This document shows positions 9,214 through 17,740 of a stretch of DNA of 64,000 bases, in pieces. The position numbers and the translations under genes are program-made. The stretch covers positions 205,580 to 269,579 of the forward strand of contig NZ_LMRV01000033.1 in the NCBI RefSeq assembly GCF_001428245.1, written 5' to 3'. The stretch comes from Paenibacillus sp. Soil522. GTDB taxonomy: Bacteria; Bacillota; Bacilli; Paenibacillales; Paenibacillaceae. Positions within the stretch are counted from its first letter, which is position 1, and every line of letters starts with the position of its first letter. A model generated the notes under the pieces. It searched no databases, was not told the origin of the DNA, and saw only the letters and a list, made by a program, of their open reading frames with translations.

Positions 9214-10059
9214 TTATTCTTGCCTTTCCATTAAACGCCGGAGCTTGGTTTCTGTAGAGGTCTCAGGCGCCGGCGTATATACGCTGCATCGCAGGTCGGT
9301 GCTGCCCTGCACCTGTAAGGAAGTAAGGTGGAACAACATCTTCCCTACCTTTGCATGGCGAAATTCAAGCAAAACATCGGGAGCCGAGCTAACCTGGCTT
9401 TGCTCCCAAAGGTATTGAAACTCCGGATGGCCCTCCTTCATTTCCTCAATAAACCGCTCATACCATTCATCCTGTACATATTGACCGTAATAAGCTCGAA
9501 AGATAGCAAGAAATCCGCCTACAAAATGGTCCCAATTGCCTGCAAGCCGCCGGAATTCCTTCCGCGAGAACAACAGCTGAATCATATTCCGCTGCTCGGC
9601 CGGAATTTGCTCGAAATCCATAAACACATGCGAGGCCGCTTGGTTCCAGCCGACAATTTGGCAGCGCCGGTCGGATATGATAGTCGGGCAAAAGCGAAGC
9701 TCCTGCAAAATCCGCTGTAAGGATGGCGTAATCTCAAAGTACTCTTCGTTAATTTGAACGGCGCCGTGACCGGACTCAAATGCGAGAGCGTATAAATATT
9801 TCCGTTCGTCGTCATTCATTTGCAGCGCTGCCGCTACGCAATCGAGGACGGAGGCCGACACTTTAATGTCCCTGCCCTGCTCGAGCCAGGTATACCAGGT
9901 GGGACTGACGCCGGCGAGCTGAGCGACCTCCTCTCGCCTGAGGCCCGGCGTTCTTCGACGTGTGCCGGAAGGAAAGCCGGCGTCCCCTGGCATGATTTTG
10001 GCCCGCTTCGATTTTAAGAAGGTTGATAGTGCTTGTAATCTCGTTTCCCGGTTTATCAT
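9214..10059 (-). CDS. XRE-family regulator with MmyB-like ligand-binding domain
   Basis: About 281 residues. The N-terminal helix-turn-helix shows TPGLRREEVAQLAGVSPTWY and LEQGRDIKVSASVLD (about residues 30-75). The rest matches the PAS-like MmyB ligand-binding domain, for example IVGWNQAASHVF. MmyB-type proteins are reported to bind fatty acid-like ligands, which fits the divergent fabF-type gene. That link is inference. The start at 10059 (MINRET) is chosen because GAGG lies 9 bases upstream. A second ATG three codons earlier overlaps that ribosome binding site. Confidence 0.87.
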   Translation of the reverse strand: MINRETRLQALSTFLKSKRAKIMPGDAGFPSGTRRRTPGLRREEVAQLAGVSPTWYTWLEQGRDIKVSASVLDCVAAALQMNDDERKYLYALAFESGHGAVQINEEYFEITPSLQRILQELRFCPTIISDRRCQIVGWNQAASHVFMDFEQIPAEQRNMIQLLFSRKEFRRLAGNWDHFVGGFLAIFRAYYGQYVQDEWYERFIEEMKEGHPEFQYLWEQSQVSSAPDVLLEFRHAKVGKMLFHLTSLQVQGSTDLRCSVYTPAPETSTETKLRRLMERQE

Positions 10060-10080
10060 AAAATCCATCCTCGGACGATC

Positions 10081-10108
10081 ATTATAGTGGTACCCATTAT
10101 ACTATAAT
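10081..10108. promoter_or_regulatory. Inverted repeat operator candidate between MmyB-type and fabF-type genes
   Basis: ATTATAGT (10081-10088) and ACTATAAT (10101-10108) form a perfect 8-bp inverted repeat around a GGTACC-containing spacer. TATAAT -10-like elements occur on both strands within it. It is a candidate binding site for the divergent XRE regulator. Confidence 0.5.
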
Positions 10109-10182
10109 AAACAACAACTTGTAATAGGATAATAACTATGACAAACTCTCTTCATCAAGGTAATCGTGAAGGGGGATTAACG

Positions 10183-11436
10183 ATGGAACGAGTCGTTATT
10201 ACAGGGATGGGCGTCATTTCGCCGCTTGGAAACGAGGTGGGGCAATTTTGGAATCGGATGGTTAAGGGCGAGTCGGGCATTTCAGTGATTGATACATTCG
10301 ATACGTCTAGGCATAAAGCAAAAATAGCAGGCATTGTTACAGATTTTGACGCGGATGCGCGCTTTGGACGTAAGGAGGCTCGCCGTATAGATCGATTCAG
10401 CCAATTTGCTATAGCGGCAGCCGAGCAAGCTCTGGAGGATGCGGCGCTTTCGCTTGAGCAGACCGATCGGGAGCGCGTTGGCGTTTATGTTGGCTCCGGC
10501 ATCGGCGGCATACAAACTCTGCTTGACCAAGCCGAAGTTTTGCGCGAACGCGGTCCTGAGCGGGTTAGCCCGACGCTCGTTCCCATGATGATCGCGAACA
10601 TGGCTGCGGCGATGATCAGCATCCGGTTCGGCATACAGGGGCCGTCGATGTCGCCGGTTACGGCATGCTCGATAGGAAATACGGCGATTGGGGAAGCGTG
10701 GAGGCTCATTCGCTCCGGCGGCGCGGATGTCGTTATCGCAGGAGGTGCGGAGGCAGCCATTACGGATATATCGCTCGCCAGCTTCGGAAATGCTACCTCA
10801 ATATCGACGCGGAACGACGCGCCTGCGCTTGCAAGCCGGCCGTTTGATGCGGGGCGTGACGGATTCGTCATGGCCGAAGGAGCAGGCATCCTCGTAATGG
10901 AATCACTGTCCCATGCTTTACGCAGAGGCGCCCGCATTCATGCGGAGGTGATCGGCTATGGAGCAAGCTCCGATGCCTATCACATGGTCGCCACTCATCC
11001 GGATGGTATTGGCGCTTATCAAGCGATGAAGCATGCTCTGCGCGAAGCCGGCCTGCATCAAAGCCAGGTTGATCTGATCAGCGCTCATGCCACCAGCACC
11101 GAAATCGGCGACCGGTCAGAGACGGCGGCGATCAAAAAACTGTTCGGCGAGCAGGCGTACCGGATTTCGGTGACGGCAAACAAATCGATGACGGGACATA
11201 TGCTCGGCGCAGCGGGCGGAGCGGAGGCGATCGCCTTAGTGAAAACCATTCAGGAGGGGATTATTCCACCGACGATAAACCAAGAGGAGCCCGATCCGGT
11301 TTGCGATCTTGATTATGTGCCGAACAAAGCGCGTGAGGCGGATATTGAAATCGGAATGTCCAATTCCTTTGGCTTTGGCGGTCATAATGCGGTAATTATT
11401 TTAAAAAAATATGAAGCCGGCGTTAAAGGAATATAA
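10183..11436 (+). CDS. fabF: Beta-ketoacyl-ACP synthase II (FabF type)
   Basis: A 417-residue condensing enzyme that extends acyl-ACP with malonyl-ACP in fatty acid synthesis. The Cys-His-His triad is visible: Cys162 in PVTACSIGN, His in SAHATSTEIGD, and His in NKSMTGHMLGAAGG. The terminal motif NSFGFGGHNAV is also present. ATG at 10183 follows AAGGGGG by 8 bases, and the family N-terminus begins there (MERVVITGMGVISPLGN). It sits outside any fab operon, divergent from an MmyB-type regulator. It is therefore likely a second, conditionally expressed copy or one serving a special acyl product. Confidence 0.9.
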   Translation: MERVVITGMGVISPLGNEVGQFWNRMVKGESGISVIDTFDTSRHKAKIAGIVTDFDADARFGRKEARRIDRFSQFAIAAAEQALEDAALSLEQTDRERVGVYVGSGIGGIQTLLDQAEVLRERGPERVSPTLVPMMIANMAAAMISIRFGIQGPSMSPVTACSIGNTAIGEAWRLIRSGGADVVIAGGAEAAITDISLASFGNATSISTRNDAPALASRPFDAGRDGFVMAEGAGILVMESLSHALRRGARIHAEVIGYGASSDAYHMVATHPDGIGAYQAMKHALREAGLHQSQVDLISAHATSTEIGDRSETAAIKKLFGEQAYRISVTANKSMTGHMLGAAGGAEAIALVKTIQEGIIPPTINQEEPDPVCDLDYVPNKAREADIEIGMSNSFGFGGHNAVIILKKYEAGVKGI

Positions 11437-11505
11437 TAAAGGCCTCTTGTCAAGCTGGACAACTAACCGAAAATCATTGAAATAATATCGTATGTCCATT
11501 AAAAT

Positions 11506-11520
11506 TGATAATGATTTTCA
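11506..11520. promoter_or_regulatory. Fur box upstream of AraC/binding-protein fusion gene
   Basis: TGATAATGATTTTCA matches the Bacillus 7-1-7 Fur consensus TGATAATNATTATCA at all but one position. It lies about 55 bp upstream of the start at 11575 and suggests iron repression. Confidence 0.75.
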
Positions 11521-11574
11521 CTAGTTGCTGGAACGTGCAGCAATGATGAAGCAGCTGGAAGGGGCGGGGCTGGA

Positions 11575-13200
11575 ATGAGCACGCTTGAGCATAATAAATG
11601 GTTAAACGACGTCATTTTTGAAATAGAGCAAGCAGGCAAAAGCATGGAGGCGCCGATCTGGGCAGATGGAGCAATTCCGTTAGCCCATCATACGCTGCTT
11701 TACATCGCAAAGGGCGATGGCGATCTTATCATCAACGGTCATGTAAGCAAAATGGAGCGTGATTCGCTGCATGTCCTAGCACTCGGCACGACCGTACAGT
11801 TTCGGCTTTTGTCAGGCGCTCATGCCGAGCTTTATTGGGTTGCATTTGATTGGTTCCGATTGACCGAGAAATCGGATGCAGGGAGAGCCTATAAACGCGA
11901 GATATCTTTTCCGCTGCAAGGTAAGCTTCGGGTAGGTGGAAGCCAGTTTAAGCGCTCCTTTTATTTGCTTGCGTCGGAAGCGGACGGCGAGCGGTTTACA
12001 AAGAAGAAGGGGCTCCTCCGTCAGCAGTATTTATACGATTTGATTGACGGCCTGCTTCGCCATGCCGAGCTATCTTTACCTAACGAAATGAAAGACCGTC
12101 TAAGAATGACGATCGATTATATGAATAACCATTACCGGGAAGAGATTAGGGTGAACAAGCTGGCTGAACTTGCACAGCTGCATCCTTCCTATTATTCCCA
12201 AGTATTTAAACAATCCATGAATAAAACTCCCGTATCCTATTTAACTCATTTGCGAATAAACAAAGCGAAAGAAATGCTGCTTATGACCGATAAGCCTGTG
12301 AACGATATTGCAGCAGACGTAGGTTATGGGGATGAGTTTTATTTCAGCCGCCGTTTTAAGGAGACGAGCGGTTATTCGCCCACGATTTATACGAAAAAAA
12401 TTGATTTAAACATTATTTCTCTTTCCTCTCCTTACACGGATCATTTATTTACGCTCGGCCTTCGGCCTTGTGCAGCGCAGATGCATCGTTTTATGCCTCT
12501 CGTCACGAGAGAGTTAGTTCTGCCTAAGCATGCAACGGATACCTGGAATATTAGCCGTCAGGCGTTCAGCGATATGAAGCCTGACTTAATTATATGCAAG
12601 GACAATGTTTTGCCTAAAGCGAAGGCGCATATTAATGATATCGCTCCGATCGTTCCATTCCCTTGGGCTAGCAAGGATATATTTACGCATCTGCTGGATA
12701 TTGCTGAGCTGGTCGGCAGGAAGCAGGCGGCGCATAATTGGATGGAAAGCTACGAACGCAAGGCGGAACGCGTTCGGAAGAAGGTTCATGCGTCTATAGG
12801 CAGCGCAACGATAGCGATATGCGTGGTCCGAAAAAATGATCTCAGAATGTATGGCGCCCGGAACATCGGGCATGTATTTTATAGATCGTTACAATTAGCA
12901 TGTCCTGATCGAATAAGAAAAGCGCAAGAGCCCCATCCGATCGGCACAGGCTTCAATTGGTTATCGATTGCGCCTGACGAGATTAAACATTATGAATCGG
13001 ATTATTTGTTTATGGCTTTTGAGACGGAGCTTGACCGGCGGCGGGGGATGGAGCTTATTCGTTCGAATGCCAGCTGGAAGGAGCATCCTGCCGTTAAAAG
13101 CAACAGGCTTTATTTTTTGGATTGGGACAAGTGGATCGTGTATGCCCCTTATGTTATTAACCAACAATTAGAAGAGATAGAGCGGCTGCTGTGCAAGTAG
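11575..13200 (+). CDS. AraC-type regulator fused to siderophore-binding domain (Btr-like)
   Basis: A 541-residue fusion. Residues 1-170 form an AraC sensor-like N-terminus, about 172-275 hold two helix-turn-helix motifs (VNKLAELAQLHPSYYSQVFKQ and VNDIAADVGYGDEFYFSRRF), and about 280-541 resemble a FecB/FhuD-type ferric-siderophore-binding protein without a signal peptide. This is the layout of B. subtilis Btr, which binds bacillibactin in the cytoplasm and activates its uptake genes. The next genes are two FecCD permeases and a binding lipoprotein, so it likely activates them. An 11-bp hairpin overlaps its stop codon. The exact siderophore is not known. Confidence 0.9.
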   Translation: MSTLEHNKWLNDVIFEIEQAGKSMEAPIWADGAIPLAHHTLLYIAKGDGDLIINGHVSKMERDSLHVLALGTTVQFRLLSGAHAELYWVAFDWFRLTEKSDAGRAYKREISFPLQGKLRVGGSQFKRSFYLLASEADGERFTKKKGLLRQQYLYDLIDGLLRHAELSLPNEMKDRLRMTIDYMNNHYREEIRVNKLAELAQLHPSYYSQVFKQSMNKTPVSYLTHLRINKAKEMLLMTDKPVNDIAADVGYGDEFYFSRRFKETSGYSPTIYTKKIDLNIISLSSPYTDHLFTLGLRPCAAQMHRFMPLVTRELVLPKHATDTWNISRQAFSDMKPDLIICKDNVLPKAKAHINDIAPIVPFPWASKDIFTHLLDIAELVGRKQAAHNWMESYERKAERVRKKVHASIGSATIAICVVRKNDLRMYGARNIGHVFYRSLQLACPDRIRKAQEPHPIGTGFNWLSIAPDEIKHYESDYLFMAFETELDRRRGMELIRSNASWKEHPAVKSNRLYFLDWDKWIVYAPYVINQQLEEIERLLCK

Positions 13201-13209
13201 CAGCCGCTC
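13180..13209 (+). terminator. Hairpin overlapping the stop codon of the regulator gene
   Basis: GAGCGGCTGCT (13180-13190) pairs perfectly with AGCAGCCGCTC (13199-13209) across an 8-base loop. The T-run is poor, so termination may be partial. Confidence 0.6.
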
Positions 13210-13292
13210 CGGTCTTCGATCTAAGATTTATCCATGGACGAATCTTGAATTATGTCATGTACGAAAAAAGAGGGTGAGCTATAATGAATTGA

Positions 13293-13307
13293 TGATAATG
13301 ATTATCA
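13293..13307. promoter_or_regulatory. Perfect Fur box upstream of siderophore uptake operon
   Basis: TGATAATGATTATCA is a perfect 7-1-7 inverted repeat, identical to the Bacillus Fur consensus. It is 40 bp upstream of the first FecCD permease gene. Confidence 0.88.
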
Positions 13308-13346
13308 ATATTATTATTCAAGGGAGGACTCTTTAATTAGAAGGCT

Positions 13347-14351
13347 ATGAAATGGAATAAAACATGGATGACAGGCCTATGGTTCGCAGCCGCTTTCGCA
13401 GCGCTGTTGATGTCTATTTTTTTGGCTATATCGTATGGTGCGAAGCAATTGACGCTTGAGGCGGTGTGGGCAGCCGTCTTTTCTTACGATCCGGATATAA
13501 CCGCCCATCAAATCGTGCATGAATACAGACTTCCGCGCGTTCTTGGTGCGGTAGTTACCGGAATGGCTTTCGCTGTCGCCGGAGCGGTCATGCAGGGCGT
13601 GACGCGCAACCCGATGGCGGATGCCGGCATTCTCGGAGTCAATGCGGGAGCGGCCTTCGTCGTCGCGCTTTGCTTTGCTTTTCTGCCGGGCTTGTCTTAT
13701 ACCCAGCTTATTCTGATGTCCTTCGCGGGTGCGGCGCTCAGCACGTTGTTCATCGTACTGCTGGGAACGGCGACCCAGGGAGGGCTTCATTCGTTAAGAT
13801 TGACAATTGCCGGCGCTGTTGTCGCGGCGATCCTTCATTCCTTCAGCAGCGGAATCGCGATCTACTTTGACTTAAGTCAGGATCTTGCATTCTGGTACGC
13901 CGGTGGCGTCGCGGGCGTGAAGTTGGAACAACTGAAAGTGCTCGCGCCGATCGTGCTCATCGTTATTGTATGGGCGGCGGCGATGGGACGCTCCATCAGT
14001 TTTTTGTCGCTTGGAGACGAGACAGCAGCCAGTCTCGGCGTACATACGGGACGAATCAGATTGCTTGGCATGGCTGCAGCTGTTATACTCGCGGGCGCTT
14101 CTGTATCCGTAGCCGGCTCGATCGGGTTTGTCGGTCTTGTCGTGCCGCATATTGCCAGGCGGTTATTGGGTGTGGACTATCGCAAGGCCATTCCATTCTC
14201 GGCTTTGCTCGGAGCCATTTTGCTCGTATGGGCGGATTTTGCATCGCGAATGGTCAATCCGCCGCGAGAATTTGCTATAGGCGCAATGGTTGCAATGGTC
14301 GGCGTGCCTTTCTTTCTTTATTTAGCGCGTAAAGAGAGGAGGGAGCTGTAA
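13347..14351 (+). CDS. Iron-siderophore ABC permease (FecCD family), subunit 1
   Basis: A 334-residue inner-membrane permease with about nine or ten membrane segments. The FecCD signatures are YRLPRVLGAVVTGMAFAVAGA, MQGVTRNPMADAGILGVNAGA and GFVGLVVPHIARRL. It forms a heterodimer channel with the next gene for ferric siderophore import. The start is ATG at 13347; AGAAGG is unusually close and the stronger AGGGAGGA at 13320-13327 is rather far, so a start at 13368 cannot be excluded. A perfect Fur box lies just upstream. No ATPase gene follows the operon. Confidence 0.92.
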   Translation: MKWNKTWMTGLWFAAAFAALLMSIFLAISYGAKQLTLEAVWAAVFSYDPDITAHQIVHEYRLPRVLGAVVTGMAFAVAGAVMQGVTRNPMADAGILGVNAGAAFVVALCFAFLPGLSYTQLILMSFAGAALSTLFIVLLGTATQGGLHSLRLTIAGAVVAAILHSFSSGIAIYFDLSQDLAFWYAGGVAGVKLEQLKVLAPIVLIVIVWAAAMGRSISFLSLGDETAASLGVHTGRIRLLGMAAAVILAGASVSVAGSIGFVGLVVPHIARRLLGVDYRKAIPFSALLGAILLVWADFASRMVNPPREFAIGAMVAMVGVPFFLYLARKERREL

Positions 14352-14352
14352 G

Positions 14353-15390
14353 ATGATGAGCTTGGAGCAGCAAAGAACAGCCAGAGCGGTCGTTGCCGGT
14401 ATTTTGTTGCTGGCGGTCGCGGTCATTGTTGTCATTGTCAGCTTAAACACGGGGACGATTCGATTGTCTCCCGCCTCGATCTGGCGGACGCTGCTTGGTT
14501 CCGGAACGCGGGACGAGTCGCTTATTTTATTCGATTATCGGCTGCCTCGCATTGTCATTACGATTTTGGCAGGCATTGGGCTCGGCATTTCAGGGGCTGT
14601 GCTGCAAGGCGTATCCCGCAATTCACTTGCTGACCCTGGCATTCTCGGCATTCATTCCGGTGCCGCCTTCGGATTAATCGTGTTCGTGTCCTTCTTTCGG
14701 ACGATGGAAGGGCCTGCTGCGCTGCTTATCCCGATGTTCACCTTCGCCGGGGGCATTGTCATTTCGATCATTATTTTTCTGCTTGCTTTCGATCGTTATA
14801 AAGGGATGATTCCGGTTAGATTAATTTTGGTCGGCATCGCGATTGAAGCAGGCGTTAGCGCCGTCACACTTTTCCTGTCCTTAAAGCTTGACGAGGATAC
14901 CTATACCTTCGCTGCCCGTTGGCTTGCGGGAAGTGTATGGGGCAGGGATTGGGTTAATGTATGGGCGCTGTTTCCTTGGGTTGCTTTGCTTGTTCCGATT
15001 ATTTATTCCCGCTCCCGCACGCTCGATTTATTTGCTTTGGGCGACGAGACAGCATCCGGCGTAGGCAGTCATGTAACGCGAAACCGCATGCTCATGCTTG
15101 GACTGGCAGTGGCTCTTTCCTGCGCGAGTGTGTCCATGGCCGGAGGCATCGGCTTTATCGGACTCGTTGCACCGCATATTGCAAGGCGGCTTGCCGGACC
15201 GCAGCACCGCCATTTTTTGCCGATAGCCGCACTCGTCGGTCTAGTTATAATGGTTTCGGCAGACACGATAGGCCGATCCATTTTCCAGCCGAATGCCGTT
15301 CCTGCAGGTGTTATCGTTGCTGCGATCGGAGGGCCGTATTTTCTCTATTTGCTATTAAGCTCAAAACCTAACTCACGGAGGAATTATTAA
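14353..15390 (+). CDS. Iron-siderophore ABC permease (FecCD family), subunit 2
   Basis: A 345-residue partner permease. FecCD motifs are DYRLPRIVITILAGIGLGISG, LQGVSRNSLADPGILGIHSGA and GFIGLVAPHIARRL. The start is 2 bases after the stop of the previous gene, with GAGAGGAGGG as its ribosome binding site, so the two are coupled. Two ATG codons are adjacent (14353 and 14356). It works with the upstream permease and the downstream binding lipoprotein. Confidence 0.92.
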   Translation: MMSLEQQRTARAVVAGILLLAVAVIVVIVSLNTGTIRLSPASIWRTLLGSGTRDESLILFDYRLPRIVITILAGIGLGISGAVLQGVSRNSLADPGILGIHSGAAFGLIVFVSFFRTMEGPAALLIPMFTFAGGIVISIIIFLLAFDRYKGMIPVRLILVGIAIEAGVSAVTLFLSLKLDEDTYTFAARWLAGSVWGRDWVNVWALFPWVALLVPIIYSRSRTLDLFALGDETASGVGSHVTRNRMLMLGLAVALSCASVSMAGGIGFIGLVAPHIARRLAGPQHRHFLPIAALVGLVIMVSADTIGRSIFQPNAVPAGVIVAAIGGPYFLYLLLSSKPNSRRNY

Positions 15391-15391
15391 C

Positions 15392-16354
15392 ATGATGAAA
15401 AGAATGATCACCGCACTAGCCTTTCTATTGCTCATGGGGGTACTATCCGCTTGCGGACAATCATCCTCATCGAATAATGCCGCTTCCGGCAACGGCTCGC
15501 AAACGAATGCCGCGTCCGAAGAGCCAGCGCCCTCGACCGATGATCTAACGCATGACGCTAATGCCAAAATCGCTTCAATGTCGATCCATATTACGAATAA
15601 CTTGCTTGCGCTGGGCATTACGCCTGCCGGCTCGGTTGTTGGCGGTGACGTGAAGGATTTTCTGCCGCATGTGGCTGACCGGCTGCAAGGAGTCACGAAG
15701 CTGGGCGTCGTAACCGATCCCGACATGGAATCTGTACTCGCGTTAAAGCCGGAAGTCATCTATATTGATGTGGCCAATTCGGGCGATGATCTGGCCAAGT
15801 TCGAGAAGATCGCGCCGACGATCAGTATTGATATGGATAATGGAACATGGCGCGACCATTTGAACCAAATTGCACAGCATGTCGGCAAGGAGAAGGAAGC
15901 GGAAGCTTTTATCAACGATTATGATGCGAAAGCAGAGCGCGTGAAATCGCTTATAAACGATGATCTAGGAGAAGAGGCGAAGGTGATGGCCATCCGCATG
16001 ACGGCGAAGGAGCTTCGCGTCATGGGTATGAAGCGTCCCGTGGGCCCCATTATGTTCGAGGATCTTGGTTTAAATCCAGCCACAGGCGTAGAAAAAATCG
16101 TGGATGAGCCGTATGCGGTTATTTCGCAAGAGGTACTGCCGGACTTCGATGCGGATGCGATCTTCGTAATTATTAGCAAAGGCAACGAAGCGAAATCCAA
16201 CTTCGAAGAGCTTGAAAAAAACGTGGTTTGGCAAAATTTGAAGGCAGTCAAAAATAAGCATGTGTACGTGTTAGACGGTCAAAAATGGCTGGATTATTCA
16301 TCAGTCGGACACAGTATGGCGCTTGATGATGCCGAAAAACTGTTTTCGAAGTAA
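15392..16354 (+). CDS. Ferric siderophore-binding lipoprotein
   Basis: A 320-residue substrate-binding protein of the FecB/FhuD class. The signal peptide ends in the lipobox LSAC with the lipidated Cys near residue 21, followed by a Ser/Asn-rich linker. The PBP fold is shown by LLALGITPAGSVVGG, LKPEVIYID and the end part VYVLDGQKWLDYSSVG. CGGAGGA lies 9-10 bases before the ATG, and the start overlaps the preceding stop region. It is the last gene of the Fur-controlled operon and is followed by a strong terminator. Confidence 0.92.
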   Translation: MMKRMITALAFLLLMGVLSACGQSSSSNNAASGNGSQTNAASEEPAPSTDDLTHDANAKIASMSIHITNNLLALGITPAGSVVGGDVKDFLPHVADRLQGVTKLGVVTDPDMESVLALKPEVIYIDVANSGDDLAKFEKIAPTISIDMDNGTWRDHLNQIAQHVGKEKEAEAFINDYDAKAERVKSLINDDLGEEAKVMAIRMTAKELRVMGMKRPVGPIMFEDLGLNPATGVEKIVDEPYAVISQEVLPDFDADAIFVIISKGNEAKSNFEELEKNVVWQNLKAVKNKHVYVLDGQKWLDYSSVGHSMALDDAEKLFSK

Positions 16355-16385
16355 CAGCTGAGATCGCGTGAACATTGCAAACGAT

Positions 16386-16438
16386 AAGACTGCAACGGAA
16401 GATCGTTTCAGGGGGACTCCCCTGCTGCGGTCTTTTTT
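16386..16438 (+). terminator. Rho-independent terminator after siderophore operon
   Basis: AAGACTGCA (16386-16394) pairs with TGCGGTCTT (16426-16434) with one G-T pair. An inner AGGGG/CCCCT hairpin (16410-16423) and a run of six T (16433-16438) complete it. Confidence 0.85.
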
Positions 16439-16443
16439 GCCGA

Positions 16444-16563
16444 TTTATATTCAAGCCCGTGCTTTCGTTTTTCAGCATGATTATCGTTCCATTAATGCTT
16501 TCAGGCTTCTTCTACTACTTGCTGCGTCCGCTCATTTACACGATGGAACGCCGGAAGCACAAT
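16444..16563 (+). pseudogene. Remnant of an AI-2E family transporter
   Basis: The frame reads FKPVLSFFSMIIVPLMLSG and then FFYYLLRPLIYTMERRK. This closely resembles the N-terminal part of YueF/YtvI-type AI-2E exporters (two hydrophobic segments followed by an LLRP..x..ERRK motif). Homology stops after ERRK, and nothing of the remaining roughly 300 residues is seen in this or other frames. The 5' side begins right after the terminator, with no signal for a start. I take it as a deletion remnant. Identification is by recalled family pattern. Confidence 0.6.
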
Positions 16564-16732
16564 TGTACGTATATCTTTAAAATCATTTATTGCAGAGTGT
16601 CGAGCTGTTTTTTAAGCAGTCACGGGAAAATATCTAACATGCATATAACATTTGAGATGCGCATTCGTGCTCCTTCTGTTATAATGACGTCGACTAAGGC
16701 AAATTTACCGAAAGTACGGTGGCTGGAAAACT

Positions 16733-17563
16733 ATGAGTACAAACGCTATGAAGGATAAACGAATCGTTATTGCCGGATCTCGGAAAACGGATGAGATGAG
16801 CTTGATCATAGAAAAAAGGGGCGGAATTCCATTTATCCGCTCGCTTCAGGGTTTGACGATGTTTGAAGAGGATTTGCTGGAAGAGCCGCTGCGGAGATTC
16901 GCAGAGCAGGGCGCGGACTGGATCATTTTGACGACGGGGCTTGGATCTGAAAGCGTAGTTGGCGCGGCCGACAAGCTCGGAATTGGGCAAGCTGTGCTGG
17001 AGCGCATGTCCCAAGCGAAAATTGCGTCAAGAGGCTACAAAACCTCTGCTTTCCTCAAACGGACGGGTCTTCAGGCGGTTGTCAGCGACGATGATGGAAC
17101 GATGCAGGGACTGATGGACAACCTTTCTGCCTATAATTTTGAAGGGCAGCGGGTATGGATACAGCTGCACGGGGAGCCGGCACCTGAGCTGACGCGCTTT
17201 CTTGAAAATAAAGGTGCGGTACACGTAGAATCGGTGCTGCCTTACAGACATGTTCCGCCGGCAGAAGCTACGCTTGATCTGCTGATGACTGAACTTGTTG
17301 AAGGCTCGGTGGACACGGTTTGCTTCACGACTGCGGTGCAGGTGCATTATTTGTTCAAGTATGCGATCGGGTCGGGGCGTAAAGAGCAGCTCCTGAATGC
17401 TTTCGAGCAGCATGTTGTTGCTGCCGCGGTCGGTAAAGTAACGGCCGAAGCTTTGAAGGAATACAGAGTGAAGCGGATCATTGTTCCGGAGATAGAGAGA
17501 ATGGGTGCTTTGATCATTGAGATCTCGCGTTATTACGAGAGTGTCGAAGGTAATGAAATATAG
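16733..17563 (+). CDS. Uroporphyrinogen-III synthase-like protein, copy 2
   Basis: A 276-residue paralog of the gene at 7773-8600, about 65% identical in an ungapped hand alignment. Shared blocks include KRIVIAGS, RSLQGLT, DWIILTTG, ASRGYKT, RVWIQLHGEPAPEL, VLPYRH and AAAVGKVTA. The predicted role is formation of uroporphyrinogen III. ATG at 16733 is used, and ATG at 16748 is equally possible since similarity starts there. GGTGG lies about 8 bases before the first one, and a TATAAT -10-like element is at 16680-16685. The gene follows the siderophore operon and a dead AI-2E fragment. Like copy 1 it is not part of a heme operon. Confidence 0.82.
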   Translation: MSTNAMKDKRIVIAGSRKTDEMSLIIEKRGGIPFIRSLQGLTMFEEDLLEEPLRRFAEQGADWIILTTGLGSESVVGAADKLGIGQAVLERMSQAKIASRGYKTSAFLKRTGLQAVVSDDDGTMQGLMDNLSAYNFEGQRVWIQLHGEPAPELTRFLENKGAVHVESVLPYRHVPPAEATLDLLMTELVEGSVDTVCFTTAVQVHYLFKYAIGSGRKEQLLNAFEQHVVAAAVGKVTAEALKEYRVKRIIVPEIERMGALIIEISRYYESVEGNEI

Positions 17564-17618
17564 GCCAATGGGCTTTATTTGCAAGGCGAAGGTATATAGA
17601 TTGGCAGAAGAATGGACG

Positions 17619-17664
17619 AAAAAAGTGATTAAGCGGCATAAGAAGCTGCTTAATCACTTTTTTT
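17619..17664. terminator. Terminator after HemD-like copy 2
   Basis: AGTGATTAAGC (17624-17634) pairs with GCTTAATCACT (17648-17658). A-rich and T-rich tracts flank it, with seven T at 17658-17664. Confidence 0.88.
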
Positions 17665-17740
17665 GTTGTCGCCCTCGTTCTGTGCTGCCTTCGATCGGGA
17701 GGGTAAAACAAGCAATTAAGCCAAGAGGGGTAAGCCTTAT

